Positions 17,979 through 26,619 of a stretch of 64,000 nucleotides of DNA are shown here, piece by piece. This DNA comes from JAFAXA01 sp963777325 (GTDB lineage Bacteria > Pseudomonadota > Alphaproteobacteria > Acetobacterales > Acetobacteraceae): contig CAVZQE010000005.1 of assembly GCA_963777325.1 (NCBI GenBank), positions 197,725 through 261,724 of the forward strand, in the 5' to 3' direction. The position numbers were made by a program, and so were the translations under genes. The number at the start of each line of letters is the position of its first letter. Positions within the stretch are counted from its first letter, which is position 1. The notes under the pieces are model-generated. The model saw only the letters and a program-made list of their open reading frames with translations, did not search any database and was not told where the DNA came from.

Positions 17979-18376
17979 TCAAGCCAGCATCATGGTCCGA
18001 TGTCCTTGCTTCGCCACGAGCAAGACGGCCTGTTTGTCGAAGGAGGCGAACACTTCGCCTCCGAGCCAGCGTCCCTCGTAAGCGATCAGGCCATCGCAGG
18101 GTCGCCGCCCGCGTCGAACACCGCCAGTCCGGCCTCCACAGCCGGGCGATTGACGATGACGTTGCCCGCGGCCAGCAAGGCGCGAAGGGCGGTGGAGATG
18201 TCGGTTCGCGCAAAACCGTAGACGCGGCGAAGCACCCAGGCGAACTCGCAGAGGCAAGGCAGCGAGACGGCGATGATCTCGGCATCCTTGAGAAGCGTCG
18301 CGGCGGCCCGCGCCTGGTGTTCGTCGTCCTGCACCACGGCCCGGATCAGGACGTTCGTATCGACGGCGACTTTCAC
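17979..18376 (-). pseudogene. VapC-like PIN-domain toxin, frameshifted
   Basis: The 5' part is a normal PIN-domain ribonuclease start, KVAVDTNVLIRAVVQDD, with the first catalytic Asp, and a middle acidic region CLCEFAWVLRR. The frame ends early after LAVFDAGGDPAMA. The rest of the domain, DGLIAYEGRWLGGEVFASFD with further acidic residues, continues in another frame to 17979. The break is near 18096-18105; one missing base would repair it. Start is GTG, overlapping the antitoxin stop as GTGA. Loss of toxin with an intact antitoxin is a common decay path, but a sequencing error is equally possible. Confidence 0.8.
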
Positions 18377-18624
18377 TCCCGCCCGGCCCAGCCTGCAGCA
18401 GCAGCTTCCTTGATCTCATCGAGGGTTGCGACCTTTGACGTCCGGCCCGCGAGCAGACCCAGGAAGCCGTCGATCGTCCCGGTCGGACGGGCCGCTCTCA
18501 GCGTCACGCGGCCGTCCGGCAGCTTGTCGATCTCGATCCTCTCCCCGGGCCGAACACCGAGATGCTCGAGCACGTCCTTACGGAACGTGACCTGTCCGCG
18601 TGCGGTGACCGTCAACGTCGCCAC
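18373..18624 (-). CDS. AbrB/VapB-family antitoxin
   Basis: An 83-residue protein with an N-terminal swapped-hairpin AbrB domain: ATLTVTARGQVTFRKDVLEH, followed by LGVRPGERIEID. The C-terminal part (LDEIKEAAAAGWAGRE) is the segment that wraps the PIN-domain partner in VapBC complexes. It precedes vapC with a 4-nt overlap, the classic order. The pair should repress its own promoter, located in the 166-nt gap before the epimerase gene. Confidence 0.85.
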   Translation of the reverse strand: MATLTVTARGQVTFRKDVLEHLGVRPGERIEIDKLPDGRVTLRAARPTGTIDGFLGLLAGRTSKVATLDEIKEAAAAGWAGRE

Positions 18625-18664
18625 GACTTGATCCTTGCACTAAAGGCCAGGAAGTAATGCAGAA

Positions 18665-18684
18665 CTGCCTTATCTTCAAGGCAG
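18665..18684. repeat. short inverted repeat between vapB and the EPS locus
   Basis: CTGCCTT and AAGGCAG, seven base pairs, enclose a 6-nt loop. No T-tract follows on either strand, so it is not a standard terminator. It is symmetrical enough to be an operator for the VapBC-type pair, which starts 41 nt away. Confidence 0.4.
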
Positions 18685-18688
18685 CCGC

Positions 18689-18722
18689 GGTGCCTGGGGT
18701 TTGGTGCCCGAGGTTTGGTGCC
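18689..18722 (+). repeat. 14-bp tandem repeats upstream of the EPS locus
   Basis: GGTGCCTGGGGTTT, then GGTGCCCGAGGTTT, then GGTGCC form two and a half head-to-tail units of 14 bp, starting at 18689, 18703 and 18717. They lie 69-102 nt before the epimerase start, the first gene of the plus-strand exopolysaccharide arm. Spacing of 14 bp is not a helical turn multiple of 10.5, so this may be a composite site rather than adjacent dimers on one face. Regulator unknown. Confidence 0.5.
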
Positions 18723-18790
18723 TGCGCGCGCTCCTAAACGTTCACGTAACGACTTGGCTTCATGCTGGACCCTCTTAGGGGGGATCCTGG

Positions 18791-19744
18791 ATGAAGACCT
18801 ATCTCGTGACCGGCGGGTGCGGCTTCATCGGCTCGCATCTCGCGGAGGCGCTGGTCGAGCGCGGGCATCGCGTCCGCGTGCTGGACGACCTGTCCTCCGG
18901 CCGCCTCGCCAATCTGCCGCAGGCGGTGTCCTTCGTTCAGGGCGACGTCGCCGATCCGGTCGTCGTGCGGGAGGCGCTCGCGGGCGTGGATGGGTGCTTC
19001 CATCTGGCCGCGGTCGCCTCGGTCGAGCGCGGCGTCCGGGACTGGGCCGGCACGCACAGGGTCAACCAGACCGGCACGGTCGTGCTGCTGGAGGCGATCC
19101 GCCAGTCGGGCCGGTGCATTCCGTTCGTCTACGCCTCGTCCGCCGCCGTCTACGGGGATTGCCAGGCGCTGCCGCTGACGGAAGCGAGCGCCACGCGGCC
19201 ACTCTCGGCCTACGGCGCCGACAAGCTCGGCTGCGAGCTGCACGCCCGCGTCGCCAGCGCGAGCTTCGGCATCCCGACCGCCGGGATGCGGTTCTTCAAC
19301 GTGTTCGGACCGAGGCAAGATCCGCGATCGCCCTATTCTGGGGTGATTTCGGTATTCTCCGACCGCCTCGGCCGGGGCGAGACCGTCACCGTCCACGGCG
19401 ACGGCGGCCAGACCCGGGATTTCGTGTTCGTGCGCGACGTGGTTGCGGCGCTGATCGCGGCCACGGCTGTGGCGGCGGCCGGCCGGGACGCGCCGGTGTT
19501 CAATGTCTGCACCGGAAGGCAAACCTCCGTCCTCGAAGTCGCCCGCACGATCGCCGCCCTGCTCGGGACGGAATCCGCGATCCGCTTCGCCCCCGCCCGG
19601 GCGGGGGACATCCGGCACTCGGTCGGCTCGCCGCTTAAGGCGCGGGCCGTGCTCGACTATCCCGAACCGACGAGCCTGCGCGAGGGGTTAGGCGCCGTGC
19701 TGGACTGGACGGGACGCCGCGCACGGGCGGCGAAGGCCGCCTGA
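18791..19744 (+). CDS. NAD-dependent epimerase/dehydratase (UDP-glucose 4-epimerase-like)
   Basis: A 317-residue extended short-chain dehydrogenase likely to make a nucleotide-sugar precursor. The dinucleotide motif is TGGCGFIGSHL at the N-terminus. The catalytic Ser is in YASSAAVYGD and the Tyr/Lys pair in SAYGADKLGCEL. GMRFFNVFGPRQDP and RDFVFVRDVV are typical of UDP-sugar epimerases. An AGGGGGGATCC stretch precedes the ATG. It opens a plus-strand unit with a YdcF-like gene (7 nt on) and a glycosyltransferase. UDP-galactose/GalNAc or a related uronic acid are possible products; exact substrate is unknown. Confidence 0.88.
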   Translation: MKTYLVTGGCGFIGSHLAEALVERGHRVRVLDDLSSGRLANLPQAVSFVQGDVADPVVVREALAGVDGCFHLAAVASVERGVRDWAGTHRVNQTGTVVLLEAIRQSGRCIPFVYASSAAVYGDCQALPLTEASATRPLSAYGADKLGCELHARVASASFGIPTAGMRFFNVFGPRQDPRSPYSGVISVFSDRLGRGETVTVHGDGGQTRDFVFVRDVVAALIAATAVAAAGRDAPVFNVCTGRQTSVLEVARTIAALLGTESAIRFAPARAGDIRHSVGSPLKARAVLDYPEPTSLREGLGAVLDWTGRRARAAKAA

Positions 19745-19751
19745 GCCGCGG

Positions 19752-20489
19752 ATGCTGAAAAGCCTGATCCTCGGCTTCGTCATGCCGCCGATCGGGCTGG
19801 CGAGCGTCGCCCTGCTTGCGGCCTTGCTCCGGGGCCGCGCCGCGCCGTTCGGCCGGGCGGTGAGCGTCGTCTCGATCGCCGGCCTGATGCTGCTGGCGAC
19901 GCCGCTGGTCGCCCGGCTGCTGCTTTCGAGCCTTGGCGCGGGACTTGTGCTCGCCCCGTCGCCCTCCGACCCGCCGCAGGCGATCGTAATCCTCGGCGGG
20001 GATCTCGCGCATGGCGCCGCGCCCAGTCCGGTGGACGAACTCGGGCCGCTGTCGCTCGAGCGCGCCCGCGCGGGCGCGGTGCTGTACCGCCGCACGGGGC
20101 TGCCGGTCCTCGTCAGCGGCGGCGCGCTCGACGCTGAGGACGCTCCACTCTCCGGCTTGCTCGCGCAATCGCTGCGGCAGGATTTCGGCGTGCCGGTGCG
20201 CTGGCGGGAGAGCCAGTCCGAGGACACCTGGGAGAACGCGGCCCGGAGCGCGGTGCTCCTGCACGCGGCCGGGATCGCGTCGGTCTATCTCGTGACGCAC
20301 GCGATGCACATGCGCCGCGCCGCGCTCGCGTTCCGGCGTTTCGGCATCAGGACGACACCGTTCCCGGTCCGCACCGACCCCTCGCCGAGATGGGCGCTGA
20401 ACGAACTCGTGCCGACGCCCGCCGCCTGGCAGCAGAGCTACTACGCGTTCCACGAGTGGATCGGATACCTCGCCTACTCGCTTCGCTGA
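19752..20489 (+). CDS. YdcF/ElyC-like DUF218 membrane protein
   Basis: A 245-residue protein with two N-terminal membrane helices (about residues 4-25 and 37-60) and a DUF218 domain (about 72-230). Domain hallmarks are PPQAIVILGGDLAHG, LPVLVSGGALD, ESQSEDTWENA and YLVTHAMHMRRAALAF. ElyC-type relatives act in envelope polysaccharide metabolism, and the position inside an exopolysaccharide locus fits such a role. It starts 7 nt after the epimerase stop. Confidence 0.85.
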   Translation: MLKSLILGFVMPPIGLASVALLAALLRGRAAPFGRAVSVVSIAGLMLLATPLVARLLLSSLGAGLVLAPSPSDPPQAIVILGGDLAHGAAPSPVDELGPLSLERARAGAVLYRRTGLPVLVSGGALDAEDAPLSGLLAQSLRQDFGVPVRWRESQSEDTWENAARSAVLLHAAGIASVYLVTHAMHMRRAALAFRRFGIRTTPFPVRTDPSPRWALNELVPTPAAWQQSYYAFHEWIGYLAYSLR

Positions 20490-20526
20490 GCCAGGGCGCG
20501 CTCAACTTCACGGAACCGGATCGGTC

Positions 20527-21705
20527 ATGCGCATTCTCTACAGCCATCGGGTCGGCTCGCGGGACGGGCAGTGCGTGCATATCGAGGAGTTGGTCGCGGC
20601 CTTGCGCCGCGCGGGCCACGAGGTGCGCGTGGTCGGGCCGAAACTGTATGAGACGATGGAGTTCGGCGGCGAGAGCCGGCTGATCGCGCGGCTGCGCCGG
20701 CATCTGCCGCGCGCGGCCGGCGAATGCGCGGAACTGGCGTATAACCTGCCCGCCTATCGCCGCCTGCGCCGCGAAGCGGATGCGTTCCGGCCGGATCTGA
20801 TCTACGAGCGCTACAACCTGTTCTTCTTCGCGGGCGCGCTGCTGGCGCGGCGGACCGGGCTGCCGCTGTTCCTCGAGGTCAACTCGCCGTTGGCCGAGGA
20901 GCGGGCGCGCTATGGCGGCGTCGGTCTCGGGCGGCTGGCGCACCGGGCGGAACGCTTCGCCTGGCGGGCGGCGGACCGGGTGCTCGCGGTCACGTCCGTG
21001 CTCGCCGACGGGATCGCGGCGGCCGGCGTCGAGCGGGCGCGGATCGGCGTCACGCCGAACGGCATCGATCCGGCGCGGTTCGCGGTCGCGGCGCCGTCCG
21101 GCCCGCGCGACCCGGATACGGTCGTGCTCGGCTTCGTTGGCTTCGTGCGGGACTGGCACGGGCTCGACGCCGTGATCGCCGGCATGGCGGCCGACAGCGC
21201 AACGGCCCGGCTGCAACTCGTCATCGTCGGAGACGGCCCGGCGCGGCCCGGTTTGGAACGGCAGGCGGCATCGCTCGGCGTCGCCCACCGGGTACGGTTC
21301 ACCGGGCTTGTCGAGCGGGCGGCTATTCCGGCGCTGGTCGCGTCCTTCGACATCGCCTTGCAGCCCCGGGTCGTCGCCTACGCCTCGCCGCTGAAGCTGT
21401 TCGAGTATATGGCGGCGGCCCGGGCGATCGTCGCGCCCGACCAGCCGAACATCCGCGAGGTGCTGGAGGACGGCCGGACGGCGCTGCTGTTCGGCGTGCA
21501 GGAACCCGGCGCGCTCTGGCGGGCGCTCGTGCGCCTCGCCGCCGATCCCGGCCTGCGCCTGCGCCTCGGAGAGGCCGCGCGGGAAGCCGTCGCCGCGCGC
21601 GACCTCACCTGGGACGGCAATGCGCGGCGGATCACCGAATGGGCGGAGGCGGCCCGGACCGCGCCTTCCGCCCGGCTGGCCGAATGGGGGAACGCCCGCG
21701 CCTAA
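20527..21705 (+). CDS. glycosyltransferase, GT4 type
   Basis: A 392-residue GT-B glycosyltransferase. The N-terminal acceptor domain includes YSHRVGSRDGQCVHIEELV and the C-terminal donor domain has GFVGFVRDWHGLD, VIVGDGPARPGLERQA and the E-x7-E-like region PLKLFEYMAAARAIVAPDQP, where family members bind the nucleotide sugar. It should add one sugar to the lipid-linked repeat unit at the cytoplasmic membrane face. The gene ends tail-to-tail with the next glycosyltransferase gene, their stops overlapping within CTAA. Confidence 0.88.
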   Translation: MRILYSHRVGSRDGQCVHIEELVAALRRAGHEVRVVGPKLYETMEFGGESRLIARLRRHLPRAAGECAELAYNLPAYRRLRREADAFRPDLIYERYNLFFFAGALLARRTGLPLFLEVNSPLAEERARYGGVGLGRLAHRAERFAWRAADRVLAVTSVLADGIAAAGVERARIGVTPNGIDPARFAVAAPSGPRDPDTVVLGFVGFVRDWHGLDAVIAGMAADSATARLQLVIVGDGPARPGLERQAASLGVAHRVRFTGLVERAAIPALVASFDIALQPRVVAYASPLKLFEYMAAARAIVAPDQPNIREVLEDGRTALLFGVQEPGALWRALVRLAADPGLRLRLGEAAREAVAARDLTWDGNARRITEWAEAARTAPSARLAEWGNARA

Positions 21706-22808
21706 GCGGCCGGATCGCGCCCGTCCAGCAGCGCGGCGTGAGCCTGAAACATCGCTTCCTGCCCGTACTCCCGGACGGCACGGGCGCGGTTGAGGGCGCC
21801 CAGTTCCCGGCCGCGATCCGGCCGCCGCAGCAGGGACGCGAGCGCGCCGGACAGGGCCTCGCCGTCGCGTGGCGTTACGAACGCCTGGCACGGGCCGGGC
21901 AGCATGTCGCGCACGTCGCCGACGTCGGTCGCCGCGACCGGCAGGCCGGACGCCATCGCCTCCAGCACGGAGAGCGGCATCTGCTCGGTGTCCGAGGAGA
22001 GGGCGAACAGGTCGAAGCTCCGGTACAGCGGCGCGGGGTCGTGGACCGCTCCGGGGAAATGCACGCGCGCGCCTAACTCCAGCTCGCCCGCGAGGGCTTG
22101 CAGGCGGGAGCGTTCGGGTCCATCGCCCGCGACGACGAGGCGGGCGGGTGCGGCGAGGCGCGCAAAGGCGCGGATCAGGCGGGCGACGTTCTTCTCGGCC
22201 CGCAGGGTCGCGACCGTGCCGATCACGCGCCCTTCGCCCGGCCAGAGGGGGACCGGTCCCGGTGCGTCGGGGCGGAAGCGGCCGAGATCGACGCCGTTCG
22301 GCACGTAGCGCAGCCGCCGTGGGTCGAGCCGCCAGCCTCCGGTCGCGATCCGCCAGAGCGTGCGCGAGGGGAGCACGACCGTCGCGCGGCGCAGACATAC
22401 CCGGCGCGTCAACACCCGGCGGCGGATCTGCCGGTCGCGCTCCTCCGGCCCGAACCCGTCCTCGATATGAATGTGCCGGGCCAGCGGGAGCGCGTTCGCG
22501 ATCGCCCACTCGATGCTGCCCCAGTTATACGTGACAAGCACGTCCGGCCGCAGCTCGGCGAGTACCTGGCGGAACCGGCGCGCATGGCCGAGCGTGCCGC
22601 CGCGCGCGGACGGCAGCGCGGGATAGGCCGCCGCGACCGCCGGCCCGAGGTGGCGTGCGGCCGCGTAGTCGCCGCTGGCGGCATGGATCACATGCCGGTA
22701 CGCCGGGCCGAAGCGATTGGCGACGGCCGCGAAGCGCATCTGCGCGCCGCCGACCGCGAAGGTCGGAAAGGCGTGCAGCACGGTTGGCGCGGCGTATCCC
22801 CCGTTCAT
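21702..22808 (-). CDS. glycosyltransferase, GT4 type
   Basis: A 368-residue GT-B enzyme. The start resembles exosortase-locus glycosyltransferases (VLHAFPTFAVGGAQMRFAAV), and the donor domain has GTVATLRAEKNVARLIRAFA, VVAGDGPERSRLQALA and SDTEQMPLSVLEAMASGLPV with the sugar-nucleotide binding glutamates. It is last in the long minus-strand unit that begins at the Wza-like gene, 10 nt after the exosortase gene stop. Confidence 0.88.
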   Translation of the reverse strand: MNGGYAAPTVLHAFPTFAVGGAQMRFAAVANRFGPAYRHVIHAASGDYAAARHLGPAVAAAYPALPSARGGTLGHARRFRQVLAELRPDVLVTYNWGSIEWAIANALPLARHIHIEDGFGPEERDRQIRRRVLTRRVCLRRATVVLPSRTLWRIATGGWRLDPRRLRYVPNGVDLGRFRPDAPGPVPLWPGEGRVIGTVATLRAEKNVARLIRAFARLAAPARLVVAGDGPERSRLQALAGELELGARVHFPGAVHDPAPLYRSFDLFALSSDTEQMPLSVLEAMASGLPVAATDVGDVRDMLPGPCQAFVTPRDGEALSGALASLLRRPDRGRELGALNRARAVREYGQEAMFQAHAALLDGRDPAA

Positions 22809-22818
22809 CGCCGCGATC

Positions 22819-24330
22819 TCAGCGCCCGTCCGCGGCGCGGCGGTGAGCGAGGGCGGCGAGCGCGGCCCCGAGTTCCGGCTCGCCGTCGAGAAAGGCCCGG
22901 ATGCGCGCTTCCGCCTGCTGCCGCGCCCCTGTCCCCGTCTCGGCCGCCTGCACGACCGGCCGAAGCACGGCGAGCACCGGCCGGTAGCGCGCGCCGAACA
23001 GGCTGTTGCGCGCCTGCGCGAGGCGGGTGGCGAGACCGCCGCCCGCCTGCGCGCCGTCGATCCAGAGCGCGACCGCCGCCGCGTCGGGCGTGCTTTCGGC
23101 GAGCGTGAGACGCCAGGCGATGGCGTGCGCGCGGAGCACGAAACTGTCCGCGTCCGCGTCCAATTCCTCGCCGGACAGCCGCCGCTGCTCGGCGAGGATG
23201 CGGCTCAGGCTGGCGCGCGGCGGGAAGACCGCCACGTCGAGCCGCAACCGGCCGCCGTCGCAGGAGAACGCCTGCACGCCGGGCGGCCCCGGCGCGGCGA
23301 AGGCGGCACACAAGCCGGGAGCGGCGAGGGCGGGAGCGGGCACCGCCGCCGCCTCCCGGTCGAGGCTTCCGGCGGCAAGCGGTCCCGCGGCGGCCAGGGC
23401 GAGCAGCAACCAAGCCGCCGTGGCCGCGCCCGCTGACGAGCCGCCAACGGGCGGCCGGCGGACGGAAGGGGCGAGAAAATGCGGCTCCTGCCGGAACGGC
23501 AGGCCGGCGAGGATCAGGAGCAGGATGACGATCGAGAAGAAGATCCAGCCGTAGAGGATATGGTCGGCCGCCGCCGCTTCGGCGCTGCCGAGGATATGCC
23601 CGAGCACGACGATGCCGAGCGCCCGCAGGCCGTTGGCGACCACCGGCACGACGACCGACGCCGCCATGAACGCCGCCCGGCGGGCGGGGCTGCGATACAT
23701 CAGGCAGGCATAGAGCGCGCCGAAGGCGACCGACGCGATCAGGAACCGCAACCCCGCGCAGGCCTCCGCGACGAAGAACGTGCCTTCCGGGATCTCGATC
23801 GTGAAGCCGTCCGAGAAGTTCGGAATCCCAAGCAGGTCGAGGCCCGTGGCCGCGAAGCGCGCCGTCACGTGCTGCAACACCGGCACGGAGAACGCTCCGA
23901 ACGGCACCAGGAAGAACAGATAGAGCAGCGGCGCGGAGAGAAGCCGCCAGAGGGCCGGGCCGAGCACGGCCATGAACAGCAGCTGCACGAAGCCCATCGC
24001 GGCGAGCTGCCGCGCTTCCATGATGCCGACGCGTTCGGCCGCGAGCCAGGCGAAGGCGAGGGGGATCGCCGCGAGCGCGAGCAGGGGGGCAGGGCGGGGC
24101 GCGGCGCCGGCCAGCAGCGCCCGCCGGTCCCAGGCGATATAGGCCGCAATTGGAATGACGAGGAAGCAGTGATTGTATGCGGTCGAGGTCGCCCAGACAT
24201 GCACGGCGGCGGCGATCTCGCCATGGAAGAGAAGACCGAGCAGCATCAGCCCCGAGATCAGGGCCGGCACCGTCCCCCGCGCCCGCGCGAGGGCCGCCGC
24301 AGGAGAGAGCGCGAGCGCGCCGCCCGTCAC
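22819..24330 (-). CDS. xrtA: exosortase A (XrtA) fused to an EpsI domain
   Basis: A 503-residue membrane protein. The first 300 residues form an eight-helix exosortase, a predicted cysteine transpeptidase that processes PEP-CTERM proteins. The catalytic motifs are EACAGLRFLIAS (Cys191), NGLRALGIVVLGH (Arg236) and DHILYGW (His257). After a helix near 310-330, about 170 residues form an EpsI (DUF3485-type) domain, often a separate gene. Start is GTG, overlapping the stop of the TIGR03087-like gene as GTGA. It is surrounded by standard XrtA-locus genes, making the assignment firm. Its protein substrates are not in the window. Confidence 0.93.
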   Translation of the reverse strand: MTGGALALSPAAALARARGTVPALISGLMLLGLLFHGEIAAAVHVWATSTAYNHCFLVIPIAAYIAWDRRALLAGAAPRPAPLLALAAIPLAFAWLAAERVGIMEARQLAAMGFVQLLFMAVLGPALWRLLSAPLLYLFFLVPFGAFSVPVLQHVTARFAATGLDLLGIPNFSDGFTIEIPEGTFFVAEACAGLRFLIASVAFGALYACLMYRSPARRAAFMAASVVVPVVANGLRALGIVVLGHILGSAEAAAADHILYGWIFFSIVILLLILAGLPFRQEPHFLAPSVRRPPVGGSSAGAATAAWLLLALAAAGPLAAGSLDREAAAVPAPALAAPGLCAAFAAPGPPGVQAFSCDGGRLRLDVAVFPPRASLSRILAEQRRLSGEELDADADSFVLRAHAIAWRLTLAESTPDAAAVALWIDGAQAGGGLATRLAQARNSLFGARYRPVLAVLRPVVQAAETGTGARQQAEARIRAFLDGEPELGAALAALAHRRAADGR

Positions 24331-25577
24331 GAGATCGCGCCCCGCTCCGGCCGCGTCGCCCGCAACAGCCGTTGCGCGGCCGGCTTGGCGAAGGCGTCGT
24401 CAAGCCCCGCGAGCGTCGCCGCCCACTCATAGCGCCGCTCGACGGCGGACCGGGCGGCGCGGCCGAGGCCGGGCTGGCGGCCATCCAGCACGTCCGCGAC
24501 CGCCGCCGCCATCGCCTCAGCGCCATCCGCGACCAGCAGGTCGGTGCCCGGTTCGGCCCGGACGCCCTCGAACGCCTGCGGCGAGGCGACCACCGGACGC
24601 GCCATCGCCATCGCTTCCAGCACCTTGTTCTGGATGCCGCGCGCGATCCTGAGCGGCGCGACCACGACGTCGGCGTGCGCGATATAGGGCCTTGTGTCCG
24701 CGACGCGCCCGGTCACGAACACGTCCGGCGCGCTTTCGGCCAGCCGAAGCAATTCGCGCCCCGGATTGGCGCCGACGATGTGAAAGCTCGGCGCTTGCGT
24801 GCGGCCGCGCAGCGTCGGCATCACCTCGCGCGCGAACCACAGCACAGCGTCCGCATTCGGCCAGTAGTCCATGGTGCCGGTGAAGACGATGCGGGGCCGC
24901 GCCACGGCGAATGGATCGGGCAGGTCGTACTCGGGCGAGAAGCGCGCCGCGTCGACCCCGTTCTCGAGCCACCCCGTGCGCGTCGCGCATTCCGGCGCCA
25001 CTGCCGTGAAGCGCAGCCACTCGTCGCGCGACACGAACAGCGTCCGGTCGAACGCCGCCGCCGCCCGCCGTTCGAAGGCGAGCAGGGTGCGGGCCTCGCG
25101 CCCCCAGACCGCTTTGCGGGGTCCGCGACACTGCGCGGCGTAGGCGCGCCACTTTTCGGAATCGACATCGACCATGTCGAGCACCCGGCCGCCCGGGACG
25201 GCGCGATGCATCGCATAGGGCGCCATCGCGGAGGAGAACACGAACACGTCCTGGATCGGCTGCTCGCGCAAGGTCCGGTCCACCCAGCGGCTCAGCCGCC
25301 GGTCGTGGAAATAGTCGAGCGTCAGCGGCCGCCCTGGACGAAAGCCAAGCAGCCCCCGAAGCCGCTGGGCGTTGCGGTCGAACGGGAAGCAGGCGAGATC
25401 GGCGCAAAGCGAACGCAGGAACGGAACATGCGTCCAGTCGGCCGGATCGTCGATGAAGCAGCCGACATGCAGCCGGTGCGTGCGCGAGAGATGACGCAGC
25501 ATGTGCCACGCCCGGATCTTCTCGCCCTTTTCGGGCGGGTAGGGCAGGCGATGGCAGAGGAAGAGGAGATCGCGCAT
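24327..25577 (-). CDS. XrtA-system glycosyltransferase (TIGR03087-like)
   Basis: A 416-residue glycosyltransferase with the diagnostic start LLFLCHRLPYPPEKGEKIRA of the PEP-CTERM-associated family. The middle has VDVDSEKWRAYA, the donor domain VFTGTMDYWPNADAVLWFA and VVVAPLRIARGIQNKVLEAM. The donor sugar is unknown. It directly abuts the FemAB gene upstream and overlaps the exosortase gene downstream, so the three are likely translated as a unit. Confidence 0.92.
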   Translation of the reverse strand: MRDLLFLCHRLPYPPEKGEKIRAWHMLRHLSRTHRLHVGCFIDDPADWTHVPFLRSLCADLACFPFDRNAQRLRGLLGFRPGRPLTLDYFHDRRLSRWVDRTLREQPIQDVFVFSSAMAPYAMHRAVPGGRVLDMVDVDSEKWRAYAAQCRGPRKAVWGREARTLLAFERRAAAAFDRTLFVSRDEWLRFTAVAPECATRTGWLENGVDAARFSPEYDLPDPFAVARPRIVFTGTMDYWPNADAVLWFAREVMPTLRGRTQAPSFHIVGANPGRELLRLAESAPDVFVTGRVADTRPYIAHADVVVAPLRIARGIQNKVLEAMAMARPVVASPQAFEGVRAEPGTDLLVADGAEAMAAAVADVLDGRQPGLGRAARSAVERRYEWAATLAGLDDAFAKPAAQRLLRATRPERGAIS

Positions 25578-26609
25578 CTAGCCGACGCCGCGCACGATCA
25601 GCGGCCCGACCGCGTTGGCGACGGGCAGCGGCAGCTTCTTCCAGGCGGCGATGAACAGCCGGTATTTCGGGTTGAGCGGATTGTGGTCCGGGATCGCGCC
25701 GCCGTCCGCCACCCGGAACCGGTACGTGAGCGGCGCGGGCTCGAAGCCCCAGTTCTTTTTGAAGGCGAACGCGCCGGTGCCGAGCTTGCTGCGGCCGAAA
25801 TCGAACAGTCGCGCGCCGCGCTCGCCCGCGCGCCGCATGACCTCCCAGTACATGAAGTCGTTGGCGGCGCAGCCGCGCGCGGCACTGGTGCCGCCGCCGT
25901 AATAGGGCAGCACCTGGTCGCGATAGTAGAAGTTCATGACCGAGGCGACTGGCGTCTCGCCGTCCAGGATCGTCACCACGTCCGAGCAGTCCGCGAACGT
26001 CTCGGCGAGGATGCGGAAGTAGCGGCGCGGGAAGACGGGCGTGCCGAGATTGCGCACGCTCTCCGCGTAGACGCGATGCAGGCGATCGGGGTTGCCGTCG
26101 ACGACGACGCGCAGGCCGTTCTGCATGCCCCGGCGAACCATCGCGCGCTGCTTGCGCGGAATCGCCTTCAGGTCGGCCTCGGCGTCGCCGCTGATGGGCT
26201 TGCGGAACGTGACGTAGAGGCCGGGCCGCGCCGCCCAGTCGCTCCCGGTGTCGTGCAGGTGGCGGAACTCGACCGCGCGCGCACCGGTCTCGCGCATCAG
26301 CGCGCACGCCGCGTCCTCGAGCGCGATCGTGGCGGCGCGGTCGAGCGCGAGCGGGCCGCCATAGACGCAGAACGGCGTCGAGATCAGCGTGTTGCCGAAC
26401 AGGCGGCTGCGCACGTGTACCAGCGGCAGCACCCCCGCGATCGCACCATCCTGCTCGGCGACCAGGTAGTGCGGCGGATGTCCGAACGCCGTCTCGATTA
26501 CTCTTCCCCAGGCGGCGCGATGGAAGAACGTGCCGTCGGCCTGGGCGTCCACAAACGCATCCCAGGCGGCGTGCCGCGCTTCCGTCAGCTTGGTGACGAC
26601 GAGGGCCAT
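25578..26609 (-). CDS. FemAB-family XrtA-system protein
   Basis: A 343-residue protein with the GNAT-like FemAB fold, whose relatives transfer aminoacyl groups. Here a role in acylating or aminoacylating the polysaccharide or its carrier is inferred from the locus. Characteristic segments are GTFFHRAAWGRVIETAFGH, STPFCVYGGPLA, IPRKQRAMVRRGMQNGL and DFMYWEVMRRAGERGARLFD followed by FGRSKLGTGAFAFKKNWGFE. The gene is 10 nt beyond the deacetylase stop. Confidence 0.9.
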   Translation of the reverse strand: MALVVTKLTEARHAAWDAFVDAQADGTFFHRAAWGRVIETAFGHPPHYLVAEQDGAIAGVLPLVHVRSRLFGNTLISTPFCVYGGPLALDRAATIALEDAACALMRETGARAVEFRHLHDTGSDWAARPGLYVTFRKPISGDAEADLKAIPRKQRAMVRRGMQNGLRVVVDGNPDRLHRVYAESVRNLGTPVFPRRYFRILAETFADCSDVVTILDGETPVASVMNFYYRDQVLPYYGGGTSAARGCAANDFMYWEVMRRAGERGARLFDFGRSKLGTGAFAFKKNWGFEPAPLTYRFRVADGGAIPDHNPLNPKYRLFIAAWKKLPLPVANAVGPLIVRGVG

Positions 26610-26619
26610 GGTCTGCCGC

